In this document: piece by piece, positions 1 to 10,303 of the stretch
How the letters are laid out: the number at the start of each line of letters is the position of its first letter
Position numbering within the stretch: the stretch's first letter is position 1
Source of the DNA: Rusavskia elegans
Taxonomy: Eukaryota > Ascomycota > Lecanoromycetes > Teloschistales > Teloschistaceae
DNA length: 64,000 nt
Direction: 5' to 3'
Assembly (NCBI GenBank): GCA_011316305.1
Contig: SAUG01000030.1
Coordinates: forward strand, 310,001 to 374,000
Translations under genes and position numbers: made by a program
The notes under the pieces: model-generated
What the model was told of the DNA's origin: nothing
Seen by the model: only the letters and a program-made list of their open reading frames with translations
Databases searched by the model: none

Positions 1-389
1 ACAATCCGCCAGAACAAGGTTCGCAAGCTGTGACAGTGAGTGAGCTTCGTTTCAATCTTCCAACCTCGAGTAGCCTGGGGGCAGCTTCTCCAAATGTTCT
101 ACGATCGCCTGATAGACCACGGAGTTCGAAGCGCAGTTCGTATTTTGCCAGCAAGCGTGGAAGCGAATCGACCTACTCAGAAGTCTCCGACCAGTTCCGG
201 GCCAACAATGAGGATGAGGAAGAGCAATTCGACCTTTCGCTGGGCCAGGAACGTGCTGGAGGTGGGTTTGGAGGTAAGCAAGCAAAGCTTGGTAAGTTGA
301 TCGTTGAGCCCGAGGGTCTCAAGATGCTTGATCTACTTGTTGCAGCCAATATGGGCCTCTGGTGGAAGGTGTATGAAAAGTCTGCATGA
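1..389 (+). CDS. 3' end of a conserved-looking protein of unknown function (partial)
   Basis: The reading frame that ends at the TGA at 387-389 is open from the left edge of the window (first full codon at position 3), so this is the last exon or exons of a gene that starts outside. The visible ~128 residues are Ser/Pro-rich and basic at first (SPDRPRSSKRSS), then acidic (EDEEEQFDLSL). The C-terminus has a Gly-rich turn and a hydrophobic, helix-like tail containing LLVAANMGLWWKVYEK. The compact end with aromatic residues looks like a conserved tail rather than random sequence. I do not recognise the family. No in-frame ATG is visible in the window, so no start can be given. Confidence 0.6.
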   Translation, partial: NPPEQGSQAVTVSELRFNLPTSSSLGAASPNVLRSPDRPRSSKRSSYFASKRGSESTYSEVSDQFRANNEDEEEQFDLSLGQERAGGGFGGKQAKLGKLIVEPEGLKMLDLLVAANMGLWWKVYEKSA

Positions 390-930
390 CTAGCGGACGG
401 ACAACTCACACTTCCAAAGGGGTTTCCAAGCTCGGTGTCTTGTTTTCACACATGGCGCGAGGTGGTGAGCGTTGCTGCCCAATCTCACAAACTAGCTCCC
501 TCGACAGCTATACCGCATCCTCGTATCTCTTTTATCACATATATGGCTGAGGAGTGTCCCAACAAAACTGGATTTTGTAATTTCAGTTCTATTTCTATGT
601 AACGAATGCGATATCTGTTTCCCTTCGTACCTATGCCACTGCAATATGGTGTTGGTTGAGGACCGTGAAGTGTGCTGCTCAACAACGTCCAGTCATTTTC
701 ATACTAAGTACGCATTACAGCGTCGAAGTTCTTTCTCATCATGAGCCACCTAGCTATTTAAATATGTTTTGACTCATCGGAGCCTTTCTGATGTCATACG
801 CATCATTCTGTTACCTATATAAACGTCTCTCAAGTTGAAATCCTGGACACTTTCTCAATTACCTCGACATACACTGCAAAAGTACCTTCCTCCCTAGGCG
901 ATAATCAAATAATTATACAAGTTTATAACC
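390..930. other. Intergenic region: 3' flank and promoter of the next gene
   Basis: No ORF with coding character is seen. The stretch holds the 3' flank of the partial gene and the promoter of the membrane-protein gene at 931. Confidence 0.5.
815..824 (+). promoter_or_regulatory. TATA-box-like element
   Basis: The sequence CTATATAAAC lies about 110 bp upstream of the ATG at 931, a plausible spacing for a fungal TATA box. It is followed by a CT/CA-rich stretch likely to contain the transcription start. Confidence 0.45.
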
Positions 931-2034
931 ATGCGTCTCTTCCAACCTCGCTGGATGGCCTTGTGCGCTACCCTCATCATTACCGCACTAATACCACAAC
1001 TCCTCGCTCAAAATGGCGATATTACAGAAAACATCCATCACCCAGATCCCGATCCCTCAGCCAACGCTCGAACGAAAATCCTGCAAAGCCTGTTCCGAAA
1101 ATTAACACCCACCTTCCTCAGACGTACCCAAGTCGAACCCCGTTCGCCTTGGGAAACCCCACCGACAGCCTACCTCCCCTACCCACCTCCCCCAAACTAC
1201 GTCTGGCCACCAGGCCCACACACCCAATACCCCCCTCCCTCAGAAACAAACGCACCAGGAGGATGGTACGGCGGCACCGGCACCGGCGGCCAAGGCAACA
1301 GCGGTGCCGGATCCGCCTCCAACGCCGGCTCAACATCATTCGCAGCCCCAAGACTGCGTATCCCCTCTCTCTTCGCCCTCCCCAGCAATTTCCTCCTCTA
1401 CCTCCTTCCACAAAACCATCCCAGGAACGCAGAAAATATCAACCATGCACGCCAACGACGCCGACGACGGCTCAACCCCCGAGATCCAGTCGAAACACCA
1501 CCCACACAATTCCTACCATACCCGCCGCCTCCGAACTACCAATGGCCACCGGGCCAGAACCCAGGGAATCAGAATCCTCAACCGAGTGAATTCGATCCCC
1601 CACCGGGTGTATACGGGGGTTCTCAGGGGGCTGGAAACGCCGCGGCTGGTAATGCCAATGCTAATACACTCTCCCCCAGCAGCAGCGGCGGAGGAGGATG
1701 GGGCAAAGGCCACGTCGTCTGGGTAGTCATTGTAACCATTATATCGACGGCGCTCGTGGTGGGGGCACTAGCGTGGTGGTATAGGGGGAAGAGGCTCAAC
1801 GGCGATCCGAAAACGGCTGCTGCGCCAGGGGAGAAGAAGAAAGAGGAGGGTGGTGGGTCGATGGAGAGGTTTAAGAAGATGATGGAGAAGTTTGCGGAGA
1901 AGAAGGGGAAGGGCGGGCAGCTGCAGCCGCCGCCTGCTGCTGCTGGGGCTGGGGCTGCTGGTGCTGGAGGAGGGAGAGCAGGACGGGGACCGGGAGCGGG
2001 TGATGATGATGATGATGATGATGATGGTGATTGA
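931..2034 (+). CDS. Proline-rich secretory single-pass membrane protein with a duplicated motif
   Basis: This is a single-exon ORF of 367 residues. A classical signal peptide (about residues 1-26, ending LIPQLLA) suggests entry into the secretory pathway. The lumenal/extracellular part carries two copies of a Pro/Tyr-rich module of about 23 residues, at ~73-95 and ~186-208. The copies share ETPPT, LPYPPPPNY and WPPG and are separated by Gly/Ser-rich linker. A hydrophobic segment at ~261-284 followed by WWYRGKR gives a predicted type I membrane protein. The cytoplasmic tail has a Lys-rich stretch, a Gly/Ala-rich stretch and ends in a run of Asp. Known families with this look include fungal cell-surface or wall-sensor proteins, but no sensor domain such as WSC is visible, so the role is not assigned. 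The ATG context and the TATA box ~110 bp upstream support the start. Confidence 0.7.
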   Translation: MRLFQPRWMALCATLIITALIPQLLAQNGDITENIHHPDPDPSANARTKILQSLFRKLTPTFLRRTQVEPRSPWETPPTAYLPYPPPPNYVWPPGPHTQYPPPSETNAPGGWYGGTGTGGQGNSGAGSASNAGSTSFAAPRLRIPSLFALPSNFLLYLLPQNHPRNAENINHARQRRRRRLNPRDPVETPPTQFLPYPPPPNYQWPPGQNPGNQNPQPSEFDPPPGVYGGSQGAGNAAAGNANANTLSPSSSGGGGWGKGHVVWVVIVTIISTALVVGALAWWYRGKRLNGDPKTAAAPGEKKKEEGGGSMERFKKMMEKFAEKKGKGGQLQPPPAAAGAGAAGAGGGRAGRGPGAGDDDDDDDDGD

Positions 2035-2527
2035 GGGTGTCTTGCTCGCGAAAAGTTGGATGTGACGATTTGGGGGATTCTGATGTATGCAATGGAATGG
2101 ATTGGAAAGACCTTATTTACCTTTGAGATGAGGATGATAATCAATCGAATTGAAACATCAAACTATCGAGTTTGGCTCAATCATAACTGGGAGTGCTGAT
2201 AAATCATTTGGTTGAATTAGTCATTTCAAGCTATTGAAGTTGTGACTCTACACCCAAGCCGGCCTCACATGAGGACTTTGGTATCGCACACAGGAATGCT
2301 GCAAAACTTGCTATGCCCCACTTCTTGATGATGATGATTAGTAAAGCAAATGAATAGAAACCGAGCTCAGAAGCTGGCGCCAAAAATGAAAATGATACCT
2401 GGGCAAAAAGGTAGCCGTCATGCAGCAAACAGGGTGACATGGTTTTGGTACAGAACAAGGTCCAGAAAGCAACCGAAGCGAGAAATCGGATTTCGATCGG
2501 TGACTAAGTCATAGGAGGGAGTCGACT
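2035..2527. other. Intergenic region between convergent genes
   Basis: This holds the 3' flanks of the membrane-protein gene (+) and HPC2 (-). No coding or RNA feature was recognised. Confidence 0.5.
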
Positions 2528-4516
2528 TCATCCGGGGTAATTAGTAGGTTTCGCAGCCAGGGGAGCCATGCTCTCTCTCTGCGCTTTCTCTTGCTCCATC
2601 TGGGCTTTGGCGGCTTTGGTAACTCGCTGTTTCCTCGGCTGCCCGCTTTTGGTGAGTGTCGTTGATGTTGTTGCACCGCCAGGAGCAGCAGCGGTAGCAG
2701 CAGCAGCGCCACCGCCACGAGTGGTACCGCCAGTTGCACCTCCTCGAGATCCACGGCCGCGTCCACGGCCACGCCCACGAGTGGCACCATCGGCTCCGGA
2801 TCTGTGGGAAGAAGTGGTTGGTTAGATCAGGTAGCAAAATCAAGGTGACCAAAAGGGGCGGAGTTCCTCTTACCTCTCCACATTCGCTTTCTCGCCTACT
2901 GGTACTAACGGCCCACTATACACGAAGAATCCATCCTTGGTCGCAGCGGCTTGCTCCTCAAACGCCAATTCGGCGTCATCCACAAACGGATCATCCTTAT
3001 CGTACATGTCTTCCTTCATCGTTCGCTTCTTACGCCTCTTAACGCCAGCGACCTCGCTACCTTCAGCTTCGGATTGCTTCATGTCTTTGTTGCCATTCAC
3101 CCCACCCATTTCGACGTTACTGTTGTCAGCTTCCGGTTCAACTTCGGAGAGATCGACAGACATTTCATCCGCGGACCTTCCAGAGCCGGTCTTGTGGGCA
3201 TTCTCAAGAGCAGCACCGGCAGCGGCGACGCGAGCGAGACGTTCACGCTGAGCGGCCAGGCGAGGATGCAGTGCGTCAAAGCCATACTGCTCTTCGGCCA
3301 AGCGTGCAAAATTGACATACTTGTTAGTATCGCCGTTGAGAGGGACGTGCAGAATAACGGTGGGGGCGGTGCGTTCGGGCGCTTTGCTGTCGTAACCGCC
3401 ACCGAGCATTGCACTGGAGAGAAGTCCATTGCCGGGCGGTAGAGGGGGTATGGCGGTCTCTTTCCGACCGGGGATCTTTGGAGAATGGCTTGACGAAGAG
3501 GGGCCTGAAGGCTTTTTCGTACCTCCGACTGGCTTACTTGATGGCTTAGGGGTCGGTCGGTCAGTATCTACGTCCATAGCGGACGGAGGAATTTCAACGG
3601 TGGGCCGATGTTGAGGCGTTTCCATGTGAATATCCTTTGGTGAGGACTTTGCCATGGCCGCCATGGTTTCAGGCGGGGTGAGACGAGGCCGCTTGGATTC
3701 AGGCGGTGATGCAGCATGAGCATCATTCTCCCGTTTGACAGTCATGTTGTATGTCGTCGCAGCGGAATGTGGTTCCAGCAGGCTTGCGATGGACGGTGAG
3801 ATGCTCGCATGGCTTGCCGGCCGTGGAGGCGTGGAAGCGGAGACGCGAGCGTGAGGAGCAGTATTCTGAAGTGCCTGTGGCTGCTGTTGGTGGACAGGGC
3901 GAGGCTCTAGGGTAGCAGATCGAATTGGATCATAATTCTGGCCACTGGCGGGACGAGGTGGAGATGGGATGGTGTAGGGTGTGGGATGATTGTTGCTGGG
4001 AATAGCTTCATGAAACTTCCCATTTGGTAATTGCGGGGTGGCGACAGGAACACCAGAATTCGGGGTGGGATGCGGGGATGCTGGATCGGCAATATTGATC
4101 GGGTGGGAGCCGATGGCATGGAGCTTGGCCGCATCCGAAGCGGTCGCATAGGCCAACCTTTGCTGCTCCTTCTTGATCGCAGCTGCTGATGTTCCTTTGG
4201 GGGCCCGGGGCTTTCGAAGCTTTGCAGGAGGTTTGGCGCCATTGGTGTTGTTGCTGTCATCAGGCTCTTTCTTTTTGCGAGGTTTGCGAGGTTTGGGGGG
4301 TGCAGTCGCATCGTTAGCGGCAGCATGTGCCGTTGCCTTCACCCCACCGACTCCGTTCGCACCAACACCATGTTGACTTTGCAAAGGTAGCTGGGGATAT
4401 GCGACAGATGGATGCGTCTTAGGCGAATGGGGTGTCGGTGGAGAGGAGAGACCGGGAGACGATGTACCACTGCCAGGCACTATTCGTTCGGTAGGGAAGA
4501 CTGCCGCAGACATCAT
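2528..4516 (-). CDS. HPC2: HIR histone-chaperone complex subunit Hpc2 (ubinuclein/HRD family)
   Basis: The model has two exons on the minus strand, 4516-2874 and 2801-2528, with a 72-nt intron (donor GTAAGA), giving about 638 residues. Most of the protein is low-complexity Pro/Ser/Lys-rich sequence with an early Lys-rich block (PRKPRKKKEP). The diagnostic part is near residues 500-540: a basic KRRKKR stretch followed by MYDKDDPFVDDAELAFEE and FFVYSGPLVP. This is the Hpc2-related domain of ubinuclein/Hpc2 proteins. In yeast Hpc2 works with Hir1-Hir3 in nuclear, replication-independent H3-H4 deposition and histone gene repression. Exon 2 encodes an Arg/Gly-rich tail that may bind nucleic acid. 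The start is chosen at the MMSAAVF pair; an in-frame ATG at 4603 is an alternative. The gene is divergent from RBA50 over a 1.5-kb gap. Confidence 0.82.
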
Positions 4517-6023
4517 TCCTCCTCGCGAAACACCAACATCCAGGACGCGGATACTCCAAGGTGACAAACGACTTCGGAGTGACGGGGAATTGCAACAAGG
4601 CAATCAGATATCATCAGCAATCACAGCGGAATACTGCCCGAAAGGATAGCGAGTTAATATTGGTCAGAGTGAGCCCTGAAGTCGACGGAGAGACCGGCAG
4701 AGCTCCCCAAGAAGTGGACAAGTGGTGCAGAAAAGAAAGAAAGAAAGAGTGCCGAAGAAAGACGGGAAATGGTGGAATTATGGCTTTGGATCGCTGGTGC
4801 GGAAGGAGGGAGCACTAGAACATCGACACCGCGAGCATGGACAAAGGGTCTGCCTTAAGGAAGAGGGGGGGGAAGACCACATCATCAGCATCTTCATTGC
4901 AACCGCTACTACTAATATGCTATGGGGGCATCGGGCTTATCCACAGTCTGCCCGCCAGCCTACTGGACCACAGCTTCATCAGATGCCCTTCCAGAGCTAC
5001 AACGGGCAAAGTTCGGAGACCACGGCTGAGCCTGCCATTGTCCCAAGAAAGACCGGGGTGGGAGGGCGAGAGAGACGAGACCTAGACTCGCCGGACCAAT
5101 CCTTGACCATTTCCTGAGACTTTTCTGCTCTGCCAATAAGGTGTGGTGCCTGATCGGATGCAGCACGGGGCGATCCCGCACGCCCCTAGCCACGGAGCCT
5201 CAACGTCAGTCTATATCCACCTTTTGACCTTTCCTTATGTGCTCCTCTATCTACCAGTTCAAGATCTGCACTTGGATGCATTCTGTTTTGGACCTCGGAT
5301 ACTACAGCATGGCAATATTTACCCAGAACTACAAGGTGTATGGATCACGGAAAGCGGGAGCTGAGCCGTTGTGGCTGATGATACTCTAGTCCGTCTGGGG
5401 AAAACCTTATTCACCCACAGCTTATGAACACGGTCCTTTGAAGGAATGATTATCTGGGCCGGAGGTTACTGTGCAGTGCATCTCGAAACCCAAAGATAAA
5501 TACGATAGCATCATTTCTGACCTTGAACCCCAGGGCCGAATCGTCTCGATTCACGACGTGTCCAGAATTGACAGAGAGACGAACGTGGAAAGCATGCGTT
5601 ATCGACATTGAGAATCCTACAGATGGTCATATTACAGGCTGTTACTTGACGACCAAAGATTAGAGTAAGTAATCCAATCAGTCATGACTTTCCACCTGTA
5701 GCGAGGAACGGTCAAAGATTGCCGACGATCAACGCTGAGCGCGAATGGAGACAGTACACTGTAATGTGAATAAATCATAACATGCTTGGAGCCCTGACTA
5801 AGAAGACACTTCGACGAGGAGTAGTAGTAATGGAAAAGTGTGTAGAAGCACTGGATAGCATAGAGATTGCTCCCAAGGTCGGCTATCTGCCGCACCCAGC
5901 CGCTTTGGGTCGTGGCGTTAAGCTCTGGATTAGACGCTACCTCCGGCTTGGCAGCAGTCATTTGTTGATTCAATATCTAAGAAATGTCAAAGAGCTCTTT
6001 TGCAAGATAAGAAAGTGCCGAAG
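4517..6023. other. Divergent intergenic region, HPC2 / RBA50
   Basis: About 1.5 kb separates two divergent genes. It contains purine-rich runs (near 4730-4770 and 4855-4870) and no ORF with recognisable protein character. The short ORFs here show no motif. It probably carries both promoters and 5' UTRs. Confidence 0.45.
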
Positions 6024-7328
6024 ATGGCCATCCGTGGACAACGCTTTCACGTCGATTTAGACTCGGAAAATGAGACTGGTCATCCGCAAGACGGTGTTGA
6101 TCTGGCTATGCCACGCAGTCCTTGGGGTCTTGTTACTGACATTCAAGAACGCTCTACTTCAACCACTATCAAGCCTCCATCTCCACCAAGAATCAAGAAC
6201 TCCCAAGATGGCTTCCCGATCCACAAGAAACGGTCGAGATTTGGTGTATCGAAGCAGGGGTCGGATCGCACGAGTCTCAGTGATGGAAACATAAAGCGGT
6301 CGATGCCGGAGTCGGTCCCGTTAAGACTTGGATCCTTCGGGGCAACTAGGGGCATTTCAAGTGAACGGCACGAAATTGATTTGGAGAATAAGCAAAAGCT
6401 CGCCGGGATGTCGTCCGAGGATATCGATCATGCCAGGAGGGAACTGATGTCTGGTCTACCCCCATCACTCATCCAAAAGTTGCTCAGAAAGGCAAATATC
6501 GAGGAAGACCAGGAAGTTGAGGATGGCCCAGAGACTGTCACCGAAAAGACAGTCGTGTCTTCAAGACTTTTAACGAACAAGAAAGTGAACTTCGATCTCA
6601 AAGACGCGGGGATCGCTTCGTCGCAGCCATCATCCAAAGTGGAGGACCCAGCCTTCGATCCTGAAGATACGCCGATCAATCCCCCGGCAGATTTACAACC
6701 CGTATCCGCATTCTCGGGGTATCCGGCCCCCCCATCAATTCACTTCCCTCGACCACCTACTCCGCCTGCTCTCGACCCAGAAGACCCGGAGTTTCTTTCG
6801 AAACTCCATTCGACGTACTTTCCTTCCTTACCCTCCAATCCGAATGCTCTGTCGTGGATGCAGCCTCCAGATCCAGCGGAAAACGAAGCCTACTCTCCAT
6901 CACTGGACAATCTCCTTCCATCCGCTGTTCGTTTCGATTTCAGAGGACGTCTGTTACCTCCGCGGCTCGCTTCTCAGATTCCGCCAACCAAGGGGTTGCA
7001 TCACCATGGGACCGCCCCAGAAGCGGCAGGGTACACAGTTCCCGAACTTGCTCATCTTTCCCGTAGCTCATTCCCTTCACAACGGTGCATCGCATATCAG
7101 ACCTTAGGGAGGATATTGTACCGACTTGGGACTGGCGTCTTCGGACCAGAAGACCACGAGTTGTGTCAAGGACTCTGGGAGTGTATCGAACAAGGAAGGG
7201 TATTAGAGACATTGACGGCGGAGGCGGCAAGAGATGGGGCTAGCGGTAACAGAACTTGCTGGGTAACCGCTACCGAAGCAGTATGGCTCTGGAGAAAGGG
7301 AGGTGGTCGAAAATGGAAGGCTACATGA
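6024..7328 (+). CDS. RBA50: RNA polymerase II-associated protein 1 homologue (Rba50/RPAP1)
   Basis: This is a single-exon ORF of 434 residues from the ATG at 6024; the frame is open a little further upstream but without ATG. Two conserved blocks mark the RPAP1 family. The N-terminal block (about residues 116-160) contains EIDLENKQKLAGMSSEDI and ELMSGLPPSLIQKLLRKA. The C-terminal block (about 300-370) contains AVRFDFRGRLLPP and YTVPELAHLSRSSFPSQR followed by a helical IAYQTLGRILYRLGTGVFG. RPAP1/Rba50 is a cytoplasmic-nuclear factor needed for assembly and nuclear import of RNA polymerase II (it binds Rpb3). The short N-terminus MAIRGQRF also matches what I recall of fungal homologues. The length is typical of fungal Rba50, which lacks the long metazoan extension. 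Confidence 0.85.
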   Translation: MAIRGQRFHVDLDSENETGHPQDGVDLAMPRSPWGLVTDIQERSTSTTIKPPSPPRIKNSQDGFPIHKKRSRFGVSKQGSDRTSLSDGNIKRSMPESVPLRLGSFGATRGISSERHEIDLENKQKLAGMSSEDIDHARRELMSGLPPSLIQKLLRKANIEEDQEVEDGPETVTEKTVVSSRLLTNKKVNFDLKDAGIASSQPSSKVEDPAFDPEDTPINPPADLQPVSAFSGYPAPPSIHFPRPPTPPALDPEDPEFLSKLHSTYFPSLPSNPNALSWMQPPDPAENEAYSPSLDNLLPSAVRFDFRGRLLPPRLASQIPPTKGLHHHGTAPEAAGYTVPELAHLSRSSFPSQRCIAYQTLGRILYRLGTGVFGPEDHELCQGLWECIEQGRVLETLTAEAARDGASGNRTCWVTATEAVWLWRKGGGRKWKAT

Positions 7329-7405
7329 AAACCCCGAGTCTTGAGACTGACTGTAGCAGAAAACGTAATAGATCCAGCTTCTCGAGCGACTGCTGATAGC
7401 GGTGT

Positions 7406-8559
7406 TTAGCTGATGTCGAAAGCCTCCAACACAGTATCAACAGGATCCCCTTCGGTCAGACTTTGGATGAGGTTCCATCGATCAGCTCCAAATCTACGTG
7501 CAAGGCTCAGCACACTCCAATTTGGACTGTGCCCTGCTTTGAGCCAGTTGAAATCATTCACTTGGTCCCACATGTTCGTTTGGTTGCCTTCCGGAACCCC
7601 GAGCCTCTTCAGCGAACACAGGGCATTAGTGATCCCGATTGAGATACTTAGCAAGTGATCACATACCAAAAAGTCTTGAAAGGGGGCGAAGCGCACTTCA
7701 GAGCAATGCTCTATGATGGGATTGCTGCTGCAATGTAGATACACATCACAGTTCTGACAGTCGTGCAATCTCAATTGCCGGCAGGAAACGATGAGGACGC
7801 TGTTTGCGAACCTCGTGACATGCGCCGCGCCGTTGATCGGTCCTGCTACTACGACACTGTTGTGTACATTCTTAGTCGTCAAAGTCCGGGATGGGACAGA
7901 GCATTTGATGACACAACGACTGCTATCGGCGAGCACAACTCCACCGCCTGCATGACTTGGGCTGGGAATAAGGCAGAGTGTATTACAGAGATTCTTGAAA
8001 GAAGAGGCTGCTGGACTGCTGCTAATTACAGCGGGCTTTGGACCAAAGACCTGGGCACTTTGTTCGCTCGATTGGTTGCTGCAATCGGCGATTGGAGCTC
8101 CGTCCGGTACTGTTGATGGAAAACCTACAGGCACCGTCTTTGGAGCCGACTTGAATGCGAACTTGCGCCTGGGAGCGATCTCCGAGCGAACTTTTTGAAG
8201 CTGATCATTGAGTCCTTTGATTACCTGAAAAGGCTTCGGTCAGGAACGATTGCGGCCAAAAGCCGAGTTCATGGGGCCACACCTCGTTATATGTGCGCTG
8301 ATCATGCGACGCAGCGTCGTGCGCATGACTTCTAATGTCGATGGTCAGATTGTTTATCCCAGTCAGGCATTGAGTGACAGCAGCGTCTCGGACTGTCGCA
8401 TCAAGTGTCGTCGTCTTGAGTTCGTCGATTTGCCCACGCAGTTCTTGGATGAACAGATTAGCTACGGTATCTAATTGCCTTGACCAAGACACAAGAGGTC
8501 ATGAATTCACCCAAAGCTTTGTCTTGAACATGCCGGTAGAGAATGTCCTGATCGGCCAT
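7406..8559 (-). CDS. Tubulin-folding cofactor C (TBCC domain protein)
   Basis: The model has four exons on the minus strand (8559-8511, 8470-8283, 8224-7667, 7606-7406) that keep frame and give 331 residues. Introns are 40, 58 and 60 nt; the 40-nt first intron is the least certain. The N-terminal ~100 residues form the spectrin-like helical domain (YRHVQDKA, DQRTYNEVIKGLNDQL, RRKFAFKS). The C-terminal part from about residue 180 is the beta-helical C-CAP/TBCC domain. It includes the arginine-finger motif QLRLHDC (Arg near residue 231), which stimulates GTP hydrolysis by beta-tubulin in the cofactor C/D/E supercomplex. The tail contains QVNDFNWLK and SPNWSVL, common in this family. It works in the cytoplasm in alpha/beta-tubulin heterodimer assembly. 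The gene converges on RBA50 with only 77 bp between stop codons. Confidence 0.88.
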
Positions 8560-8913
8560 GTTGACTGTGTATGGACTGAAGGGTATTCTATTCGTGATCG
8601 AAAGGCTTTGTGAGTAGGTGAGGAGTGGGTTGCAGCGATCACACCAAGATCTTCCCCTAGATGAAGTACCGCAAGACGGGAATCAGTTATCAGATATCAA
8701 TTATCTGGTTTTACTTCTTGAGGTCGCTTGGTGGGGGCTGGAACATCGTCTCCATGGAATCATACCACAAAGTAAGGTATTCAAGCAATATGCACCTCAT
8801 ATTGGACAGTATGTCACATCTGGATGCTATGTACTTCTATGCTGAAGAATATGAGATACGAGAATATTCTTCCCGTGGTCATGGTCTATCTTACCGGACT
8901 CCAAAAATGATGT
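8560..8913. other. Intergenic region: promoter of cofactor C and 3' flank of the NDUFA11-type gene
   Basis: About 350 bp with no recognised coding feature. Small ORFs here lack conserved character. Confidence 0.45.
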
Positions 8914-9656
8914 TCAGGCTGGCTGAGGGACATCAATTCCATAACGTTTCTTCAACCTCTCGGCCCGCCGTTCTTGATAGCCGGGGCCATATATACCTAG
9001 ATGACTTAGCTGAAAGGGTCTTGATGAGTTCCCCGAACATTGACCTACCTCTGCCTTCTCCGAGCTCGTGTAACGTCTCCTCAATTGGTCTCCGCCTGTT
9101 CCTCCGCACCTGCTCCGTTCGCTCATATTCATCCACTTCAGCATCGCGTGCAAAGCCAGTCATTTTACCACCAGTATAGTCGAATGTTCCCTGTATTATT
9201 GCAAGCAATGCGCCGAAGCCTAGAACGGCTGGAAATGATCGGTCTGCGTAACGATCAGCGACCGGACCCGAGCCACCTATCTGGAGGAGTGGTGCGCACA
9301 TCGAAGACCAACAATGCTGCCTCCGACAAAGCCTCCTATTGTCGGGTTCCAGGCGTCGTCTTTCTCCCGTAGATTGGCGGCTGCTACTCGAGCGAATTCA
9401 TAGCCTCCGCCAATTGCAGCTGCTTGCGACTCAGAACGTGGCTTCCAGCAATGGGACGTTCAGACTATAGCATACCGAATATTCCAATTGTACCTCCTGT
9501 CCTGGTTAGAACCCCCCAGCCCGTCACGTTTTGTCGTGTTAGACTGTTCTGCACCGCTGATAGGAAGAGTCCAGCACCCCCTACGATCATGGTCGACCGA
9601 ACCGATGCGCTGATAGCATCTTTGGGCTGGTAGGCGGGCTTGCCGTCGGACGCCAT
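8914..9656 (-). CDS. NADH:ubiquinone oxidoreductase 21.3-kDa-type subunit (NDUFA11 family)
   Basis: The model has four exons on the minus strand (9656-9476, 9419-9300, 9243-9049, 8996-8914), giving 192 residues (~21 kDa) with introns of 56, 56 and 52 nt. The protein has the Tim17/NDUFA11 layout: several glycine-rich hydrophobic segments (STMIVGGAGLFLSAVQNSL, GGTIGIFAAIGGGYEFARV, GGFVGGSIVGL, FPAVLGFGALLAIIQGTF) followed by a charged C-terminus ending RYGIDVPQPA. This matches the fungal 21.3-kDa accessory subunit of respiratory complex I, an inner-membrane-arm protein. The intron 1 acceptor is a NAGNAG-type tandem (AAG-CAG): use of the upstream site would add one alanine-type residue and keep frame. 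Further complex I-related genes lie 5.4 kb away (NDUFS8 and acyl carrier protein). Confidence 0.85.
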
Positions 9657-10303
9657 ATTGTGCACTGAAATGGTGATGAGGAGCCGATTAAGTTCATGTG
9701 GATGCTGTCATTGTTTTCGCGGCACTGAAAGCTGTGCTTCACTGGCAAGACCGGGTCTAGTCATCAGCTACGAAGAGCGGAACGGCTGCGGGCAATTCGG
9801 CGGATCTGCAGCGGGAGAACCGTGCGTTGCCAAGCTTTTACGGATACGGAGTACTCCATATTACTTTGCAGTTGCTTCAGAGGTCAATAACATCAAAGCA
9901 GAGCAACTTTATTAGAGATCATAAGTTTCTGTAACACTACACTTGCATGCTTCCGTCTCTGATTTCGGTGATTGTTTGATCACCACTACTGGTTGCTTGA
10001 TCTACAGGTGCGGGTGTCCCGTGTTTGCTTGGTTTGAATGACGACTAAGCATTTCCTACGCAGGTTCCAAAGGCGAATGAGCTCCCACGTTTCCTTGTAA
10101 GCCCATTTGATGCCTAGATCGCCAACCTGAGCTGTCAGCGAGATACTCTCCACTCCTATGGTTCCATTTCCTCGCTTGACAACACCTTGCGCGGCTAGAA
10201 AGACGATGAGCAGTACCTGCAATGATCGGGGAGCTATCATAGATACTCCGGGCCGATCAGCGTGAGTGGAGAAGCTGGATGCTGGAAAGGCCAATCCGGA
10301 AAC
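9657..10303. other. Divergent intergenic region, NDUFA11-type gene / UBP2
   Basis: About 650 bp between divergent starts. An ORF of ~100 codons on the minus strand (9986-10294) has no recognisable motif and I treat it as chance. The region probably contains both promoters. Confidence 0.4.

Noticed and set aside
1623..2144. Minus-strand ORFs with His-rich and Ser/Pro-rich runs
   Set aside because: They are antisense shadows of the poly-Asp and Gly/Ala codons of the membrane-protein gene.
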